A DNA stretch of 9,236 bases from an uncultured Clostridium sp. (GTDB taxonomy: Bacteria; Bacillota; Clostridia; Peptostreptococcales; Peptostreptococcaceae), in the NCBI GenBank assembly GCA_900550335.1, contig URRU01000069.1, forward strand, positions 1 through 9,236, written 5' to 3'. Positions within the stretch are counted from its first letter, which is position 1. The number at the start of each line of letters is the position of its first letter. A program made the translations under genes and the position numbers. Below the pieces are notes generated by a model. The model had not been told where the DNA came from. It was given only the letters and a program-made list of their open reading frames with translations, and did not search any database. Shown piece after piece: positions 1 through 7,323 of this stretch.

Positions 1-66
1 CTCAGAAGTACCCTCAATATTTTCAAAATATCCATTTTCCAAACCTTTAATCTCTCTAATAACCAT
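1..66 (-). CDS. 5' end of an unrecognised gene, cut by the window edge
   Basis: Only the first 22 codons are visible, reading MVIREIKGLENGYFENIEGT followed by SE, and the frame is still open at base 1. The ATG at 64-66 is supported by GGAGG at 73-77 with a 6-nt spacer and by a well-formed promoter at 95-123. The visible part is charged and mixed helix/strand in character, with no signal peptide or membrane segment. In many Clostridia polC, for DNA polymerase III alpha, follows ispG, so polC is a reasonable guess from position. The visible residues are too few to confirm it, so I give no gene symbol. The gene has its own promoter and lies beyond the ispG terminator, so it is probably transcribed independently. 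Confidence 0.75.
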   Translation of the reverse strand, partial: MVIREIKGLENGYFENIEGTSE

Positions 67-94
67 AACCTACCTCCATAAAATACTTTTTAAC

Positions 95-123
95 AGTATA
101 ACCAAAACTAAAATCTCTATCAA
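95..123 (-). promoter_or_regulatory. Sigma-A-type promoter for the partial gene at 1-66
   Basis: On the minus strand a -35 box TTGATA (118-123) and a -10 box TATACT (95-100) are separated by exactly 17 nt. Each box matches the consensus at 5 of 6 positions. The start site would fall near 88, giving a leader of about 22 nt that contains the GGAGG ribosome binding site at 73-77. This is the best-formed complete promoter in the window. Confidence 0.7.
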
Positions 124-222
124 CATACTTTTAAAATAATTCAATTAAAATTCTATTCCTTAACAAACAACATATTTTTAAATTAATAAAATCATATTAA
201 TAAAAATTCATTTAAAATGAGC

Positions 223-252
223 ATTATATCTCAATTATTCTATATCCCTCAA
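223..252 (-). promoter_or_regulatory. Possible second, upstream promoter
   Basis: A perfect -10 TATAAT (223-228) lies 18 nt downstream of TTGAGG (247-252), which matches the -35 consensus at four positions. It begins just outside the palindromic element at 257-487 and points toward the partial gene. The leader would be about 150 nt. In such AT-rich DNA a TATAAT can occur by chance, so this is weaker than the promoter at 95-123. The rest of 124-222 is AT-rich, and I see no gene or structured element in it. Confidence 0.35.
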
Positions 253-256
253 AACA

Positions 257-487
257 GAAACTTTATAAAAATAAGCTGTTTCAAACTTTTGCCAAGTCTA
301 CTTACTTTTTGATTAAGCTCGCAAATAAATTTCCACCGACAATCTGCAAGCGACTCGCAACTTATAAATGTGTTACATAAAAGTGCGAGTCGCTGAAGCC
401 TGGAGGGGAAATTATTTGCAAACTTAATCCCCAAAAGAAAAAGACTGTCACAAAGTTTGCAACAGCCTCTCATTTTTATAAAGTTTC
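257..487. repeat. 231-bp imperfect palindromic element, MITE-like
   Basis: The two halves are inverted copies. The outer ends carry a perfect 16-bp inverted repeat (257-272 against 472-487). Inward come GCTGTTTCAAACTTT against GCTGTTGCAAACTTT (275-289 and 453-467), then 311-334 against 407-429 with about 21 of 24 positions matching, then a perfect 11-bp pair AGCGACTCGCA at 349-359 and 384-394. The central 24 nt are partly self-complementary. It carries no credible gene. The right outer arm includes the last three codons and stop of ispG. The architecture resembles a miniature inverted-repeat transposable element, or a large folded 3' RNA structure. I see no clear target-site duplication at the outer ends. 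Confidence 0.7.
432..468 (-). terminator. Intrinsic terminator after ispG
   Basis: Read on the minus strand, an 11-bp stem (458-468 with 442-452, including three G-U pairs) closes a 5-nt loop. It is followed by a run of U, one C and four more U. It starts 7 nt beyond the ispG stop codon and would end the dxr-rseP-ispG transcript. It lies wholly inside the right arm of the palindromic element at 257-487. Confidence 0.75.
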
Positions 488-1531
488 TATCTCTTTAACT
501 AACTCATCTATTAAATTTTCAGCAGGTATTTTTCTTATTATCTCACCTTTTTTAAATAATAGCCCTTCTCCTTTTCCACCAGCGATTCCAATATCGGCTT
601 CTCTAGCTTCTCCAGGACCATTAACAACACAACCCATTATCGCAACAGTTATGTCCTTATCAAGATTTCCTATTCTTTCCTCAGCTTCATTAACCATGTC
701 AATTAAATTTATCTGAGTTCTACCGCAAGTTGGGCAAGAAATTATTTTTATCTTATCATTTAAAAGTCCAAGACTTCTAAGTATATCCTTACCTACTTTA
801 ACCTCTTCAACAGGATCTCCAGTTAAAGAAATTCTCATAGTATCTCCTATTCCTTTCATTAAAAGACTTCCGACACCTATTGAAGATTTTATAGTTCCTC
901 TTTTAATACTTCCAGACTCAGTTATACCTATGTGTAGTGGATAATCAACCTTTTCAGACATAAGCTCATAAGCTTCAACAGTTCTAAATATATCTGAATT
1001 TTTTAGTGAGATAACTATATCATGGAAATCTAAATCTTCAAGAATTTTTATATGTCCCATTGCACTTTCAACCATAGCTTCTGCACATGGTTCACCGTAT
1101 TTTTCTAAAAGGTGTTTTTCAAGAGATCCTCCGTTTACACCGATTCTTATTCCTATATTATTTGCTTTACAAGCTTCGACAACTTCTCTAACTCTTTCCT
1201 TATCTCCTATATTTCCTGGGTTTATTCTAACTCCATCAATTCCCTGGTCTATAGCTTTAAGTGCAAGTCTGTAGTCAAAGTGAATATCGGCTATTAGAGG
1301 AATATTTATCCCAGCTTTTATTTCCGCTATTTTTTCAGCAGCTTCCATATCAGGGACAGCAACCCTTACTAATTCACAACCAGCTTCTTCTAATCTTTTT
1401 ATCTGTGCTATTGTGGCTTTTGCATCTCTAGTATCAGTATTTGCCATAGACTGAACTGATATTGGATTATCTCCACCTATTTTTACATTTCCACAAGTAA
1501 CAACTCTTGTTTTCTTTCTCTGATAACTCAA
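476..1531 (-). CDS. ispG: 4-hydroxy-3-methylbut-2-enyl diphosphate synthase (IspG/GcpE)
   Basis: IspG carries out the penultimate MEP-pathway step: reductive conversion of methylerythritol cyclodiphosphate to HMBPP by a [4Fe-4S] enzyme in the cytoplasm. The product has 351 residues, typical of the short two-domain bacterial form. An N-terminal TIM-barrel region opens with [11 protein letters not shown] (19-29). The C-terminal cluster domain shows the expected ligands Cys266 and Cys269 in CPTCGR and Cys301 in GCVVNGPGE, with the conserved Glu308 after them. I chose the TTG at 1531 because GGAGGG lies 6 nt before it. An in-frame TTG at 1546 precedes that site and would add only five residues. 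The gene begins 16 nt after rseP and is the last of a dxr-rseP-ispG run. Its final codons and stop overlap the outer arm of the palindrome at 257-487. Confidence 0.97.
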   Translation of the reverse strand: MSYQRKKTRVVTCGNVKIGGDNPISVQSMANTDTRDAKATIAQIKRLEEAGCELVRVAVPDMEAAEKIAEIKAGINIPLIADIHFDYRLALKAIDQGIDGVRINPGNIGDKERVREVVEACKANNIGIRIGVNGGSLEKHLLEKYGEPCAEAMVESAMGHIKILEDLDFHDIVISLKNSDIFRTVEAYELMSEKVDYPLHIGITESGSIKRGTIKSSIGVGSLLMKGIGDTMRISLTGDPVEEVKVGKDILRSLGLLNDKIKIISCPTCGRTQINLIDMVNEAEERIGNLDKDITVAIMGCVVNGPGEAREADIGIAGGKGEGLLFKKGEIIRKIPAENLIDELVKEIETL

Positions 1532-1547
1532 AATTATCCCTCCCAAA

Positions 1548-2582
1548 TTATCTAATTAATTTTAAAATATCGTTGTAAGTGATAAATACGATAAACGCCA
1601 TCAATGCAGCAAATCCTATCATATTCACAAATCCTTCTTTTTCTGGGTCTAGCTTTTTACCACCTCTTAAAAATTCTATAAGAAGCATTAATAATCTAAA
1701 TCCGTCTAATGCTGGGAATGGAACAAGGTTAAGTATACCTAAGTTTAAACTTATTACAGCCATTACGTATATAAGATTTAAAACCCCTACCTTACTTGCT
1801 TCATTTACCACAGAAACAACCGCAACTGGCCCACCAACAGCATCAGTTAATTTCATAGGAAGATTTCCTGTAAATAACTGAACTACAAATGTAACCATTT
1901 GAACACTCATTTCCCAAGTAGATACTACAGCATTTTTAATTGCTACAAAAGGATTTCTGCTCATCTTAGCTTCTATTCCAAGTACATATCTATTGTCCTT
2001 TGATTTTTCTGGAGTTATTTCAAATGTTTTCTCTTTTCCATCTCTGTCTACTACTATTTCTGTTTTTTTATTTCCTGATTTATCTACAGCAGCTGAAACA
2101 TCTGCCCAATTTTTTATTTCCATTCCACCTATTTCAACTACTCTATCTCCAGGTTCTATCCCTGCTTCATAGGCTGGTGTTCCTTTAACAACATTTGCAA
2201 GCTCTGTCTGAGGAGTTCCCATATATGTAAATACCCCAGATAAAAGTATTACTGTAAGTATTATGTTGAATATTGGCCCTGCTGCTATAGTCTGAACCCT
2301 CTGCCATATTGTTTTATCTCCAAATGAATCCATGTTAGTTTCTTCTGGATCATTTTCTGCGCCATCTTCTCCTGCCATAGCCACGAATCCACCTATTGGT
2401 ATAAGTCTTAAAGAATACTCTGTTTCACCTTTTTTAGTACTCCAAACTTTTGGTCCCATTCCAACTGCAAATTCTAAAATACCTATTCCACTTCTCTTCG
2501 CAAATATAAAATGCCCTAATTCATGAAATAATACTATAAAGCTAAATAGCAATACTATAAAAACTATTTTTAAAATACTCAT
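1548..2582 (-). CDS. rseP: RseP-family site-2 intramembrane metalloprotease
   Basis: This is a membrane zinc protease of the site-2 family, which cleaves membrane-spanning substrates such as anti-sigma factors and leftover signal peptides. The B. subtilis member is RasP. The first transmembrane helix (about 5-25) carries the zinc-binding HELGH at 20-24. A second hydrophobic segment lies near 100-118, a single PDZ domain covers about 122-205, and the C-terminal membrane helices carry [10 protein letters not shown] at 285-294, whose Asp293 is the third zinc ligand. The length of 344 residues is usual for single-PDZ Gram-positive members. The ATG is preceded by AAAGGGGG with a 6-nt spacer. It sits between dxr and ispG, a common linkage in Firmicutes. 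The physiological substrate cannot be read from the sequence. Confidence 0.95.
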   Translation of the reverse strand: MSILKIVFIVLLFSFIVLFHELGHFIFAKRSGIGILEFAVGMGPKVWSTKKGETEYSLRLIPIGGFVAMAGEDGAENDPEETNMDSFGDKTIWQRVQTIAAGPIFNIILTVILLSGVFTYMGTPQTELANVVKGTPAYEAGIEPGDRVVEIGGMEIKNWADVSAAVDKSGNKKTEIVVDRDGKEKTFEITPEKSKDNRYVLGIEAKMSRNPFVAIKNAVVSTWEMSVQMVTFVVQLFTGNLPMKLTDAVGGPVAVVSVVNEASKVGVLNLIYVMAVISLNLGILNLVPFPALDGFRLLMLLIEFLRGGKKLDPEKEGFVNMIGFAALMAFIVFITYNDILKLIR

Positions 2583-2703
2583 AGATTTCCCCCTTTATCC
2601 TTCTAGTTTAATTTTTCTGTTTTATTATCTGTTGTGCTTTTTATTATCAACTATATCTTTTGTTTTATATTATACTTTTTTAGTTCAATTATACTTCTTA
2701 AAT

Positions 2704-3861
2704 TTAATTATTATCTATTAAATTTTTTACATATTCTCTTGTATCTAAGTCTATTTTTAATATCTGTTCAAGAGTTGCATTTTCAATACTTTCATGTTCA
2801 TCAAGTGCCATTTTTATATATTTAGGAATATCATAAAATCCTATTCTATCTTCTAAGAATTCATTTACAACTATTTCATTAGCAGCATTTAATACTGCAC
2901 AATATGTTCCTCCAGCCTTTAGACATTCATACGCAAGTTTTAAGCATGGGAATGTTTCTAAATCCGGTTCTTCAAAAGTAAGCTGTGATGCTTTTCTAAA
3001 ATCTAGTCTTTCAAAGTCAGTTTTCATTCTATCCGGATAAGTAAGTGCATACTGAATAGGAAGTCTCATATCTGGACAACCTAGCTGAGCTATTACAGAA
3101 CTATCTCTATACTGAACCATTGAATGAACTATACTCTGTGGATGAACTACAACATCTATATCCTCAGCTTCTACTCCAAATAGCCATTTTGCTTCTATTA
3201 CCTCAAGCCCTTTGTTCATTAAAGTAGATGAGTCTATACTTATCTTTCTACCCATATCCCAGTTAGGATGTTTTAAAGCTTCATTTTTAGTTATATTTAT
3301 TAAATCTTCTTTTTTCTTACCTCTAAATGGACCTCCAGATGCAGTTAATATTATTTTTTCCACATCTCTATTATTTTCTCCATTTAAACTCTGAAATACC
3401 GCACTGTGTTCACTATCTACAGGAAGTATTTTTACACCATTTTCCTTAGCTGCCTTCATAACTAATTCTCCAGCAGTTACTAGTGTTTCCTTATTTGCAA
3501 GTGCTATATCTTTCTTGCTTTCTATCGCACACATTGTAGGAACAAGCCCTATCATACCTACAACAGCAGTAAGTACAATGTCTATCTCATCTAATGAAGA
3601 TATTTTTTTAAGCCCTTCCATTCCTGATAATACCTCTGTTGTACATTCTTTTGGAAGTAAGCTTTTTAGCTCTTCTGCTTTTGATTCTTCATACATTACA
3701 GCGTATTTAGGTTTAAATTCTTCTATCTGTTCAAGTATCATTTTTACATTGCTATTTGCTGATATTGCAACTGCCTCAAAATCGCTTGGATTCTTTCTTA
3801 TTACGTCTAATGTCTGTGTTCCTATCGAACCTGTTGATCCTAATATAGATATTTTTTTCAA
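2704..3861 (-). CDS. dxr: 1-deoxy-D-xylulose 5-phosphate reductoisomerase (Dxr/IspC)
   Basis: Dxr is the first committed enzyme of the MEP pathway. It rearranges and reduces DXP to methylerythritol 4-phosphate using NADPH and a divalent metal. The N-terminal Rossmann motif GSTGSIG is at 8-14. Metal ligands Asp149 and Glu151 lie in PVDSEHS. Substrate-binding residues include Ser175 in TASGGPFR, His198-Pro-Asn-Trp201, and Asn216/Lys217/Glu220 in [18 protein letters not shown] is the expected central-domain motif. I chose the TTG at 3861 because AAAGGAG lies 8 nt upstream and the protein then opens [14 protein letters not shown]. That gives 385 residues, the family size. An in-frame ATG at 3885 has no good ribosome binding site. 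The gene follows a strong terminator and a candidate promoter, so it probably starts a transcription unit. Confidence 0.97.
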   Translation of the reverse strand: MKKISILGSTGSIGTQTLDVIRKNPSDFEAVAISANSNVKMILEQIEEFKPKYAVMYEESKAEELKSLLPKECTTEVLSGMEGLKKISSLDEIDIVLTAVVGMIGLVPTMCAIESKKDIALANKETLVTAGELVMKAAKENGVKILPVDSEHSAVFQSLNGENNRDVEKIILTASGGPFRGKKKEDLINITKNEALKHPNWDMGRKISIDSSTLMNKGLEVIEAKWLFGVEAEDIDVVVHPQSIVHSMVQYRDSSVIAQLGCPDMRLPIQYALTYPDRMKTDFERLDFRKASQLTFEEPDLETFPCLKLAYECLKAGGTYCAVLNAANEIVVNEFLEDRIGFYDIPKYIKMALDEHESIENATLEQILKIDLDTREYVKNLIDNN

Positions 3862-3992
3862 AATAATATCTCCTTTCCAATTCATAACTTTATATATTAT
3901 TCTTAATTTATAATATCTCAATCTTATAATATTATATTTACCTTTACTTTTGCTTTACTAAAAATTACAACATTTTATAGTCTCTTCAAAAT

Positions 3993-4001
3993 ATTATACC
4001 A
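3993..4001 (-). promoter_or_regulatory. Extended -10 promoter for dxr-rseP-ispG
   Basis: The minus strand reads TGGTATAAT, a perfect -10 hexamer (3993-3998) preceded by the TGn extension, with no recognisable -35 at 17-18 nt. Transcription would begin near 3986, leaving a leader of about 125 nt before the dxr TTG start. It is the best promoter candidate in the 296-nt gap between cdsA and dxr. The rest of that gap is AT-rich, apart from the dyad at 4006-4026 and the cdsA terminator. Confidence 0.5.
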
Positions 4002-4005
4002 TTTT

Positions 4006-4026
4006 AAATTAGATTTTACCTAATTT
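4006..4026. promoter_or_regulatory. Operator-like dyad over the dxr -35 region
   Basis: Two 7-bp inverted arms, AAATTAG (4006-4012) and CTAATTT (4020-4026), are separated by 7 nt, giving dyad symmetry on about two helical turns. The dyad lies 4 nt upstream of the extended -10 element and covers the place where a -35 box would sit. That is a plausible position for a regulator. Composition is AT-rich, so chance symmetry cannot be excluded. Confidence 0.3.
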
Positions 4027-4111
4027 TTTATGTTTTGTATTTTTTTAGTAAACAATTTAAGTATATTTATACTATTTTGTAGCCAAATTATATTTTATTG
4101 ATATTTATTTT

Positions 4112-4153
4112 GCAAATAAAAAAGAGGTTATTGCATGATTACAACAACCTCTT
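4112..4153 (-). terminator. Strong intrinsic terminator after cdsA
   Basis: On the minus strand a 12-bp stem (4142-4153 with 4122-4133, one G-U pair) closes an 8-nt loop and runs directly into six U residues, an A and more U. It begins 5 nt beyond the cdsA stop codon. It should separate the frr-uppS-cdsA transcript from dxr. Confidence 0.88.
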
Positions 4154-4157
4154 GTGA

Positions 4158-4937
4158 CTATATTCCAAATAATTTTATTATATTGTAAACAAATGGAGCA
4201 ACTAGTATAACACTATCAAATCTATCTAGTATTCCTCCATGCCCTGGTATAAGCTTACCATAGTCTTTTATTCCAACATATCTCTTAATAGATGATGCAA
4301 AAAGATCACCAAACTGAGCTATTACACTACCGATAACCCCTATGATTATCATATGTAGCATTTCCATTCCAAAGAAATGTCCTAAAATCATACATCCAAC
4401 TGTACTTCCTAGAATACCACCGATACTTCCCTCGATAGTTTTTTTAGGACTTACTGAAGGTATTAATTTATGTTTTCCAAAGAAATATCCTGAAAAATAA
4501 GCAAATACATCTGTACAGAATGATATTATAAATATCAACCATACATATATATTACCTTTTTCGAATCCATTTTTAGTTAATACTACAAAATCGAAAAATA
4601 CAGCTACATAGAATATCCCAGAAAAAGTGATTGAAACATCTATTATATTTTTCTTTCCTCTAAGCATATATATGATACAAACTAAAAATAGTCCAAATAT
4701 CATAGCATATGTATACATAAGAGGCAGACTAAACATATTCTTTATTGCTAAATAAGCAGCAAATATATACCCTACTACAAATACAGGTTCAATTTCTTTA
4801 GCTTCAAAAGCTTTATAGAATTCATGTAGTGCTATTCCAACAACTATGAATTCAGCAATATAAAGAGGAATCCCTCCATATACTATTAAAAGTAATAAAG
4901 GTAAAAGTATAAGTCCTGATATTATTCTTGTTTTCAT
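4158..4937 (-). CDS. cdsA: Phosphatidate cytidylyltransferase (CDP-diacylglycerol synthase)
   Basis: CdsA is an integral membrane enzyme that converts phosphatidic acid and CTP to CDP-diacylglycerol, the precursor of bacterial phospholipids. The 259-residue product is largely hydrophobic, with segments near 5-20, 27-40, 51-66, 74-92, 104-120, 131-153, 170-190 and 195-210. The C-terminal family signature at 215-242 has the key residues SxxKR, KD, PGHGG, DR and DS in order. Further conserved polar residues are Asp143, the SPKKTIEG loop (163-170) and Asp211. The ATG begins one base after the uppS stop, and GGAG inside the uppS 3' end serves as ribosome binding site, so translation is probably coupled. 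It is the last gene before a strong terminator. Confidence 0.97.
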   Translation of the reverse strand: MKTRIISGLILLPLLLLIVYGGIPLYIAEFIVVGIALHEFYKAFEAKEIEPVFVVGYIFAAYLAIKNMFSLPLMYTYAMIFGLFLVCIIYMLRGKKNIIDVSITFSGIFYVAVFFDFVVLTKNGFEKGNIYVWLIFIISFCTDVFAYFSGYFFGKHKLIPSVSPKKTIEGSIGGILGSTVGCMILGHFFGMEMLHMIIIGVIGSVIAQFGDLFASSIKRYVGIKDYGKLIPGHGGILDRFDSVILVAPFVYNIIKLFGI

Positions 4938-4938
4938 C

Positions 4939-5670
4939 CTACTTTACTCCACCAAATCTTCTGTCCCTTTTCTGATATGCGTATATAGCTTTTTCAAGCG
5001 CTTCTCCATCAAAATCAGGCCAGTGTATATCAGTATAGTAAAATTCTGAATATGCAACATCCCAAAGTAGGAAATTACTTAATCTCTGTTCTCCGCTAGT
5101 TCTTATAACTAAATCAGGATCAGGTATTTCTCCAGTACTTAGATGTTTCTTTATATTCTCTTCAGTTATATCTTCTAAACTTATCTTTCCTTCTTTATAT
5201 TCTTTAGCTAATTCTACTACTGCTTCTCTTATATCATTTCTTCCTCCATAGTTAAGAGCAAGATTTAGATGTACCCCAGTATTGTCTTTTGTTTTATCCA
5301 TAGCAGAGTGTAGTTCTCTTACACATGCTTCTGGTAATTTTTCAAAATCCCCTACTGCTGTCAATTTAACATTATTTTTATGAAGTTCATCTATTTCATT
5401 TTTTAGATAAGTGACAAGTAGGTTCATAAGAGCATCTACCTCTAATTTAGGTCTTTTCCAGTTTTCAGTAGAAAATGCATATAGAGTTAAATACTTTATC
5501 CCTAATCTGTCAGCTTCTTTTACTACTTTTCTAATTGTCTCTACTCCGGCTTTATGGCCAGCAGTTCTTGGAAGAAATCTTGATTTAGCCCATCTTCCGT
5601 TACCATCCATAATTATAGCGATGTGGGTAGGCATTTTCTCTAAATCTATATCATATTTTAGATTGTTCAT
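4939..5670 (-). CDS. uppS: Isoprenyl (undecaprenyl) diphosphate synthase, cis-type
   Basis: UppS adds isopentenyl units in cis to farnesyl diphosphate to make the C55 carrier lipid for peptidoglycan and wall polymers, at the cytoplasmic face of the membrane. The 243-residue product shows all family regions: IIMDGNGRWA with catalytic Asp22, GHKAG (38-42), LYAFSTENW (63-71), LALNYGGR (137-144), and RTSGEQRLSNFLLW (190-203) with Arg190 and Arg196 for diphosphate binding and Glu209 after it. The ATG has GGAGGG 5 nt upstream. It lies one base from cdsA and just downstream of a 12-bp hairpin at 5690-5716. The exact chain length of the product cannot be read from sequence, but the cdsA/dxr context fits the housekeeping enzyme. 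Confidence 0.96.
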   Translation of the reverse strand: MNNLKYDIDLEKMPTHIAIIMDGNGRWAKSRFLPRTAGHKAGVETIRKVVKEADRLGIKYLTLYAFSTENWKRPKLEVDALMNLLVTYLKNEIDELHKNNVKLTAVGDFEKLPEACVRELHSAMDKTKDNTGVHLNLALNYGGRNDIREAVVELAKEYKEGKISLEDITEENIKKHLSTGEIPDPDLVIRTSGEQRLSNFLLWDVAYSEFYYTDIHWPDFDGEALEKAIYAYQKRDRRFGGVK

Positions 5671-5689
5671 AATTTCCCTCCATATTAAT

Positions 5690-5716
5690 TCTGACTCCTT
5701 ATAATAAGGAGTCAGA
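5690..5716 (-). promoter_or_regulatory. 12-bp perfect hairpin at the small-gene/uppS junction
   Basis: Arms 5690-5701 and 5705-5716 are perfectly complementary around a 3-nt loop. On the minus strand the structure covers the last codons and stop of the small gene at 5699-5902 and ends 8 nt before the GGAGGG site of uppS. No U-run follows it, so it is not a standard terminator. Its downstream arm contains TAAGGAG, a ribosome-binding-site-like sequence that pairing would hide. A role in mRNA processing or in translation of uppS is possible but inferred. Confidence 0.6.
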
Positions 5717-5902
5717 GAAGTATGTCGCTGTTATTTCTACACTATCAGCTATTTCAGATATTCTTATTGCTCTTGGATTAGTAAGTCTTTCCTTATCTTT
5801 TCCGCCTTCAATATAGATTGTGTGGTGTTTTATATTTTTATCGTCAAAATATTTTTCAACTTCCTCCACACTCAATCCTAATAGATTATAATATTTATTC
5901 AA
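5699..5902 (-). CDS. Small conserved-context hypothetical protein, weakly PASTA-like
   Basis: I do not recognise a named family for this 67-residue protein. It starts with TTG, supported by GGAGG (5910-5914) 7 nt upstream inside the end of frr. Only two bases separate it from the frr stop, so translation is probably coupled. It has no signal peptide, membrane segment, Cys or Gln. The pattern is a short helix, NLLGLSVEEVEKYFDDKNI, then a strand HHTIYIEG, a polar loop, a strand near RAIRIS and a final strand VEITATYFSD. The GLS-x-EE helix followed by strands recalls a PASTA-like fold, but PASTA units normally occur on extracellular parts of wall-sensing kinases and PBPs, whereas this protein looks cytoplasmic. 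The gene lies between frr and uppS. Function is unknown. Confidence 0.82.
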   Translation of the reverse strand: MNKYYNLLGLSVEEVEKYFDDKNIKHHTIYIEGGKDKERLTNPRAIRISEIADSVEITATYFSDSLL

Positions 5903-5904
5903 TA

Positions 5905-6462
5905 TTATACCTCCATTATATCTTTTTCTTTTTTAGCGTATAGTGAGTCTATTTCTTTTATGTATTTGTCAGTTATTTTCTGAACTTCTTCAGTTGCTTT
6001 CTTTAATTCGTCTTCTGTTATTTCTCCAGCTTTTTCGATTTTTTTAAGTTTATCGTTAGCATCTCTTCTTTCATTTCTTATTCTTACTTTGAAATCTTCT
6101 GATGCTTTGTGAGCTTTTTTAGCTAATTCTTTTCTTCTTTCTTCAGTTAATGCTGGTACTGATAATCTTATTACAGAACCGTCATTTGAAGGAGTTAATC
6201 CTACATCTGAGTTAGCTATAGCTTTTTCTATTTCATGCATAGCTGATTTATCCCATGGAGTTATCATAAGAGTTCTTGGTTCTGGAACTGATATAGCTGC
6301 CATCTGGTTGATTGGAGTTAATGTTCCGTAGTAGTCTACTCTTACTTTGTCAAGCATTGCTGCATTTGCTCTACCTGCTCTTATTGTTCCGAATTCAAAT
6401 TTTAAAGCTTCGATAGTAGCATCCATTTTCTGTTCTAACTGTTCGTGTACTTCAAGTCTCAT
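5905..6462 (-). CDS. frr: Ribosome recycling factor (RRF)
   Basis: RRF works with EF-G to split the post-termination 70S complex so that ribosomes can start again. The 185-residue product has the standard family length. The start (EVHEQLEQKMDATIEALKFEF) and the long charged C-terminal half (about 105-185) form the three-helix coiled bundle. The central part (about 31-104) is the small beta domain, beginning GTIRAGRANAAMLD and including the VPEPRTLMITPWDK loop. The arginine-rich KVRIRNERRDANDKLKK region carries the ribosome-contacting face. The ATG has AGGAGG 8 nt upstream. It is separated from pyrH by about 109 nt, which include a direct repeat, and overlaps the ribosome binding site of the next small gene. 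Confidence 0.97.
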   Translation of the reverse strand: MRLEVHEQLEQKMDATIEALKFEFGTIRAGRANAAMLDKVRVDYYGTLTPINQMAAISVPEPRTLMITPWDKSAMHEIEKAIANSDVGLTPSNDGSVIRLSVPALTEERRKELAKKAHKASEDFKVRIRNERRDANDKLKKIEKAGEITEDELKKATEEVQKITDKYIKEIDSLYAKKEKDIMEV

Positions 6463-6529
6463 AAATTGCGCCTCCTTGCATCTTCATTTTTTAATATTAC
6501 TTAACTATATTTTATCATTTTCTAAATTA

Positions 6530-6565
6530 TTTTTATAGATATATTATTGTTTTTATAGATATATT
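6530..6565. repeat. Two 16-bp direct repeats in the pyrH-frr gap
   Basis: The 16-bp sequence TTTTTATAGATATATT (plus strand) occurs exactly twice, at 6530-6545 and 6550-6565, separated by 4 nt (period 20 bp). It begins 7 nt beyond the pyrH stop. It may be a slippage duplication in AT-rich DNA or a tandem protein-binding site. I see no convincing terminator or promoter in the rest of 6463-6571. Confidence 0.75.
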
Positions 6566-6571
6566 TAAATA

Positions 6572-7276
6572 TTATTCTACAGTTGTACCTATGTTAGCAC
6601 CTTTTACAGCGTTTATTATGTTTTCTGTTGATAATTCGAAAACTTTTATAGGTATATTATTATCTTTACATAAAGATGTAGCTGTTGAGTCCATTACTTT
6701 TAACTCTTTCTGTATAACTTCCATATAGCTTAATTTTTCAAATTTCTGAGCATCTGGATATACTTTTGGATCTTTGTCGTATACAGCATCTACATTTTTA
6801 GCAAGTAGTATTACTTCCGCTTCCATTTCAAGAGCTCTAAGTGCTGCTGCTGTATCAGTTGAGAAATAAGGGTTTCCTGTTCCCGCACCAAATATTACAA
6901 CTCTACCTTTTTCAAGGTGTCTAACAGCTCTTCTTCTTATATATGGTTCTGCAACCTGTCTCATTTCTATACCAGTCTGAACTCTTGTTGCAACATCTAT
7001 ATTTTCAAGAGCATCCTGAAGTGCCATAGCATTCATTACAGTAGCAAGCATTCCTATATAGTCAGCTGTAGTTCTGTCCATACCATCGCTTGTTCTACCT
7101 CTCCAGAAGTTTCCACCTCCAACAACAACGGCTACTTCTACACCTAATTCGTTAATTTCTTTTATAGCAACTGCTATCTGATTAACTATGTCGTTGTTTA
7201 TTCCGCGTTTCTGTTCTCCTGCTAGTGCTTCTCCACTTAATTTTAATAATACTCTTTTGTAAACTGGTTTATCCAT
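6572..7276 (-). CDS. pyrH: UMP kinase (uridylate kinase)
   Basis: PyrH phosphorylates UMP to UDP with ATP. It is the bacterial hexameric enzyme of the amino-acid-kinase superfamily, typically activated by GTP and inhibited by UTP. Visible motifs in order are LKLSGEAL near the N-terminus for phosphate binding, [12 protein letters not shown], the [17 protein letters not shown] segment, [17 protein letters not shown] for the nucleotide site, and [12 protein letters not shown] chose the ATG at 7276, giving 234 residues that open [17 protein letters not shown]. An in-frame TTG two codons upstream sits only 4 nt from the AGGGGG site (7287-7292), which is tight, while the ATG is 10 nt away. Neither start changes the function. 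The gene follows the tsf terminator, and I see no clear promoter of its own. Confidence 0.96.
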   Translation of the reverse strand: MDKPVYKRVLLKLSGEALAGEQKRGINNDIVNQIAVAIKEINELGVEVAVVVGGGNFWRGRTSDGMDRTTADYIGMLATVMNAMALQDALENIDVATRVQTGIEMRQVAEPYIRRRAVRHLEKGRVVIFGAGTGNPYFSTDTAAALRALEMEAEVILLAKNVDAVYDKDPKVYPDAQKFEKLSYMEVIQKELKVMDSTATSLCKDNNIPIKVFELSTENIINAVKGANIGTTVE

Positions 7277-7323
7277 TTTCAATCCGCCCCCTAAAATTTC
7301 ACTTTGTAAAAATTGTTATTTTT

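Noticed and set aside
249..473. 74-residue open frame on the minus strand across the palindromic element
   Set aside because: It has no ribosome binding site, starts within the ispG terminator region, and runs through both arms of the inverted repeat. The composition is a by-product of the palindrome.
1531..1546. Longer ispG start at the TTG at 1546
   Set aside because: The GGAGGG ribosome binding site lies downstream of that codon, so translation must begin at the TTG at 1531.
2624..2650. Possible promoter (TTGATA and GATAAT) in the dxr-rseP gap
   Set aside because: The spacer is only 15 nt and the region is AT-rich, so read-through from the dxr promoter explains rseP expression well enough.
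3515..3913. 132-residue open frame on the plus strand
   Set aside because: It lies antisense to dxr, with no ribosome binding site or recognisable domain.
3862..3921. Longer dxr starts at 3921 or 3885
   Set aside because: Neither has a good ribosome binding site, and both would add residues before the Rossmann strand that the family does not have. The TTG at 3861 has AAAGGAG at 8 nt.
4060..4073. Small palindrome AGTATATTTATACT upstream of dxr
   Set aside because: The arms are only 6 bp, made mostly of A and T, in a very AT-rich gap. Chance is sufficient.
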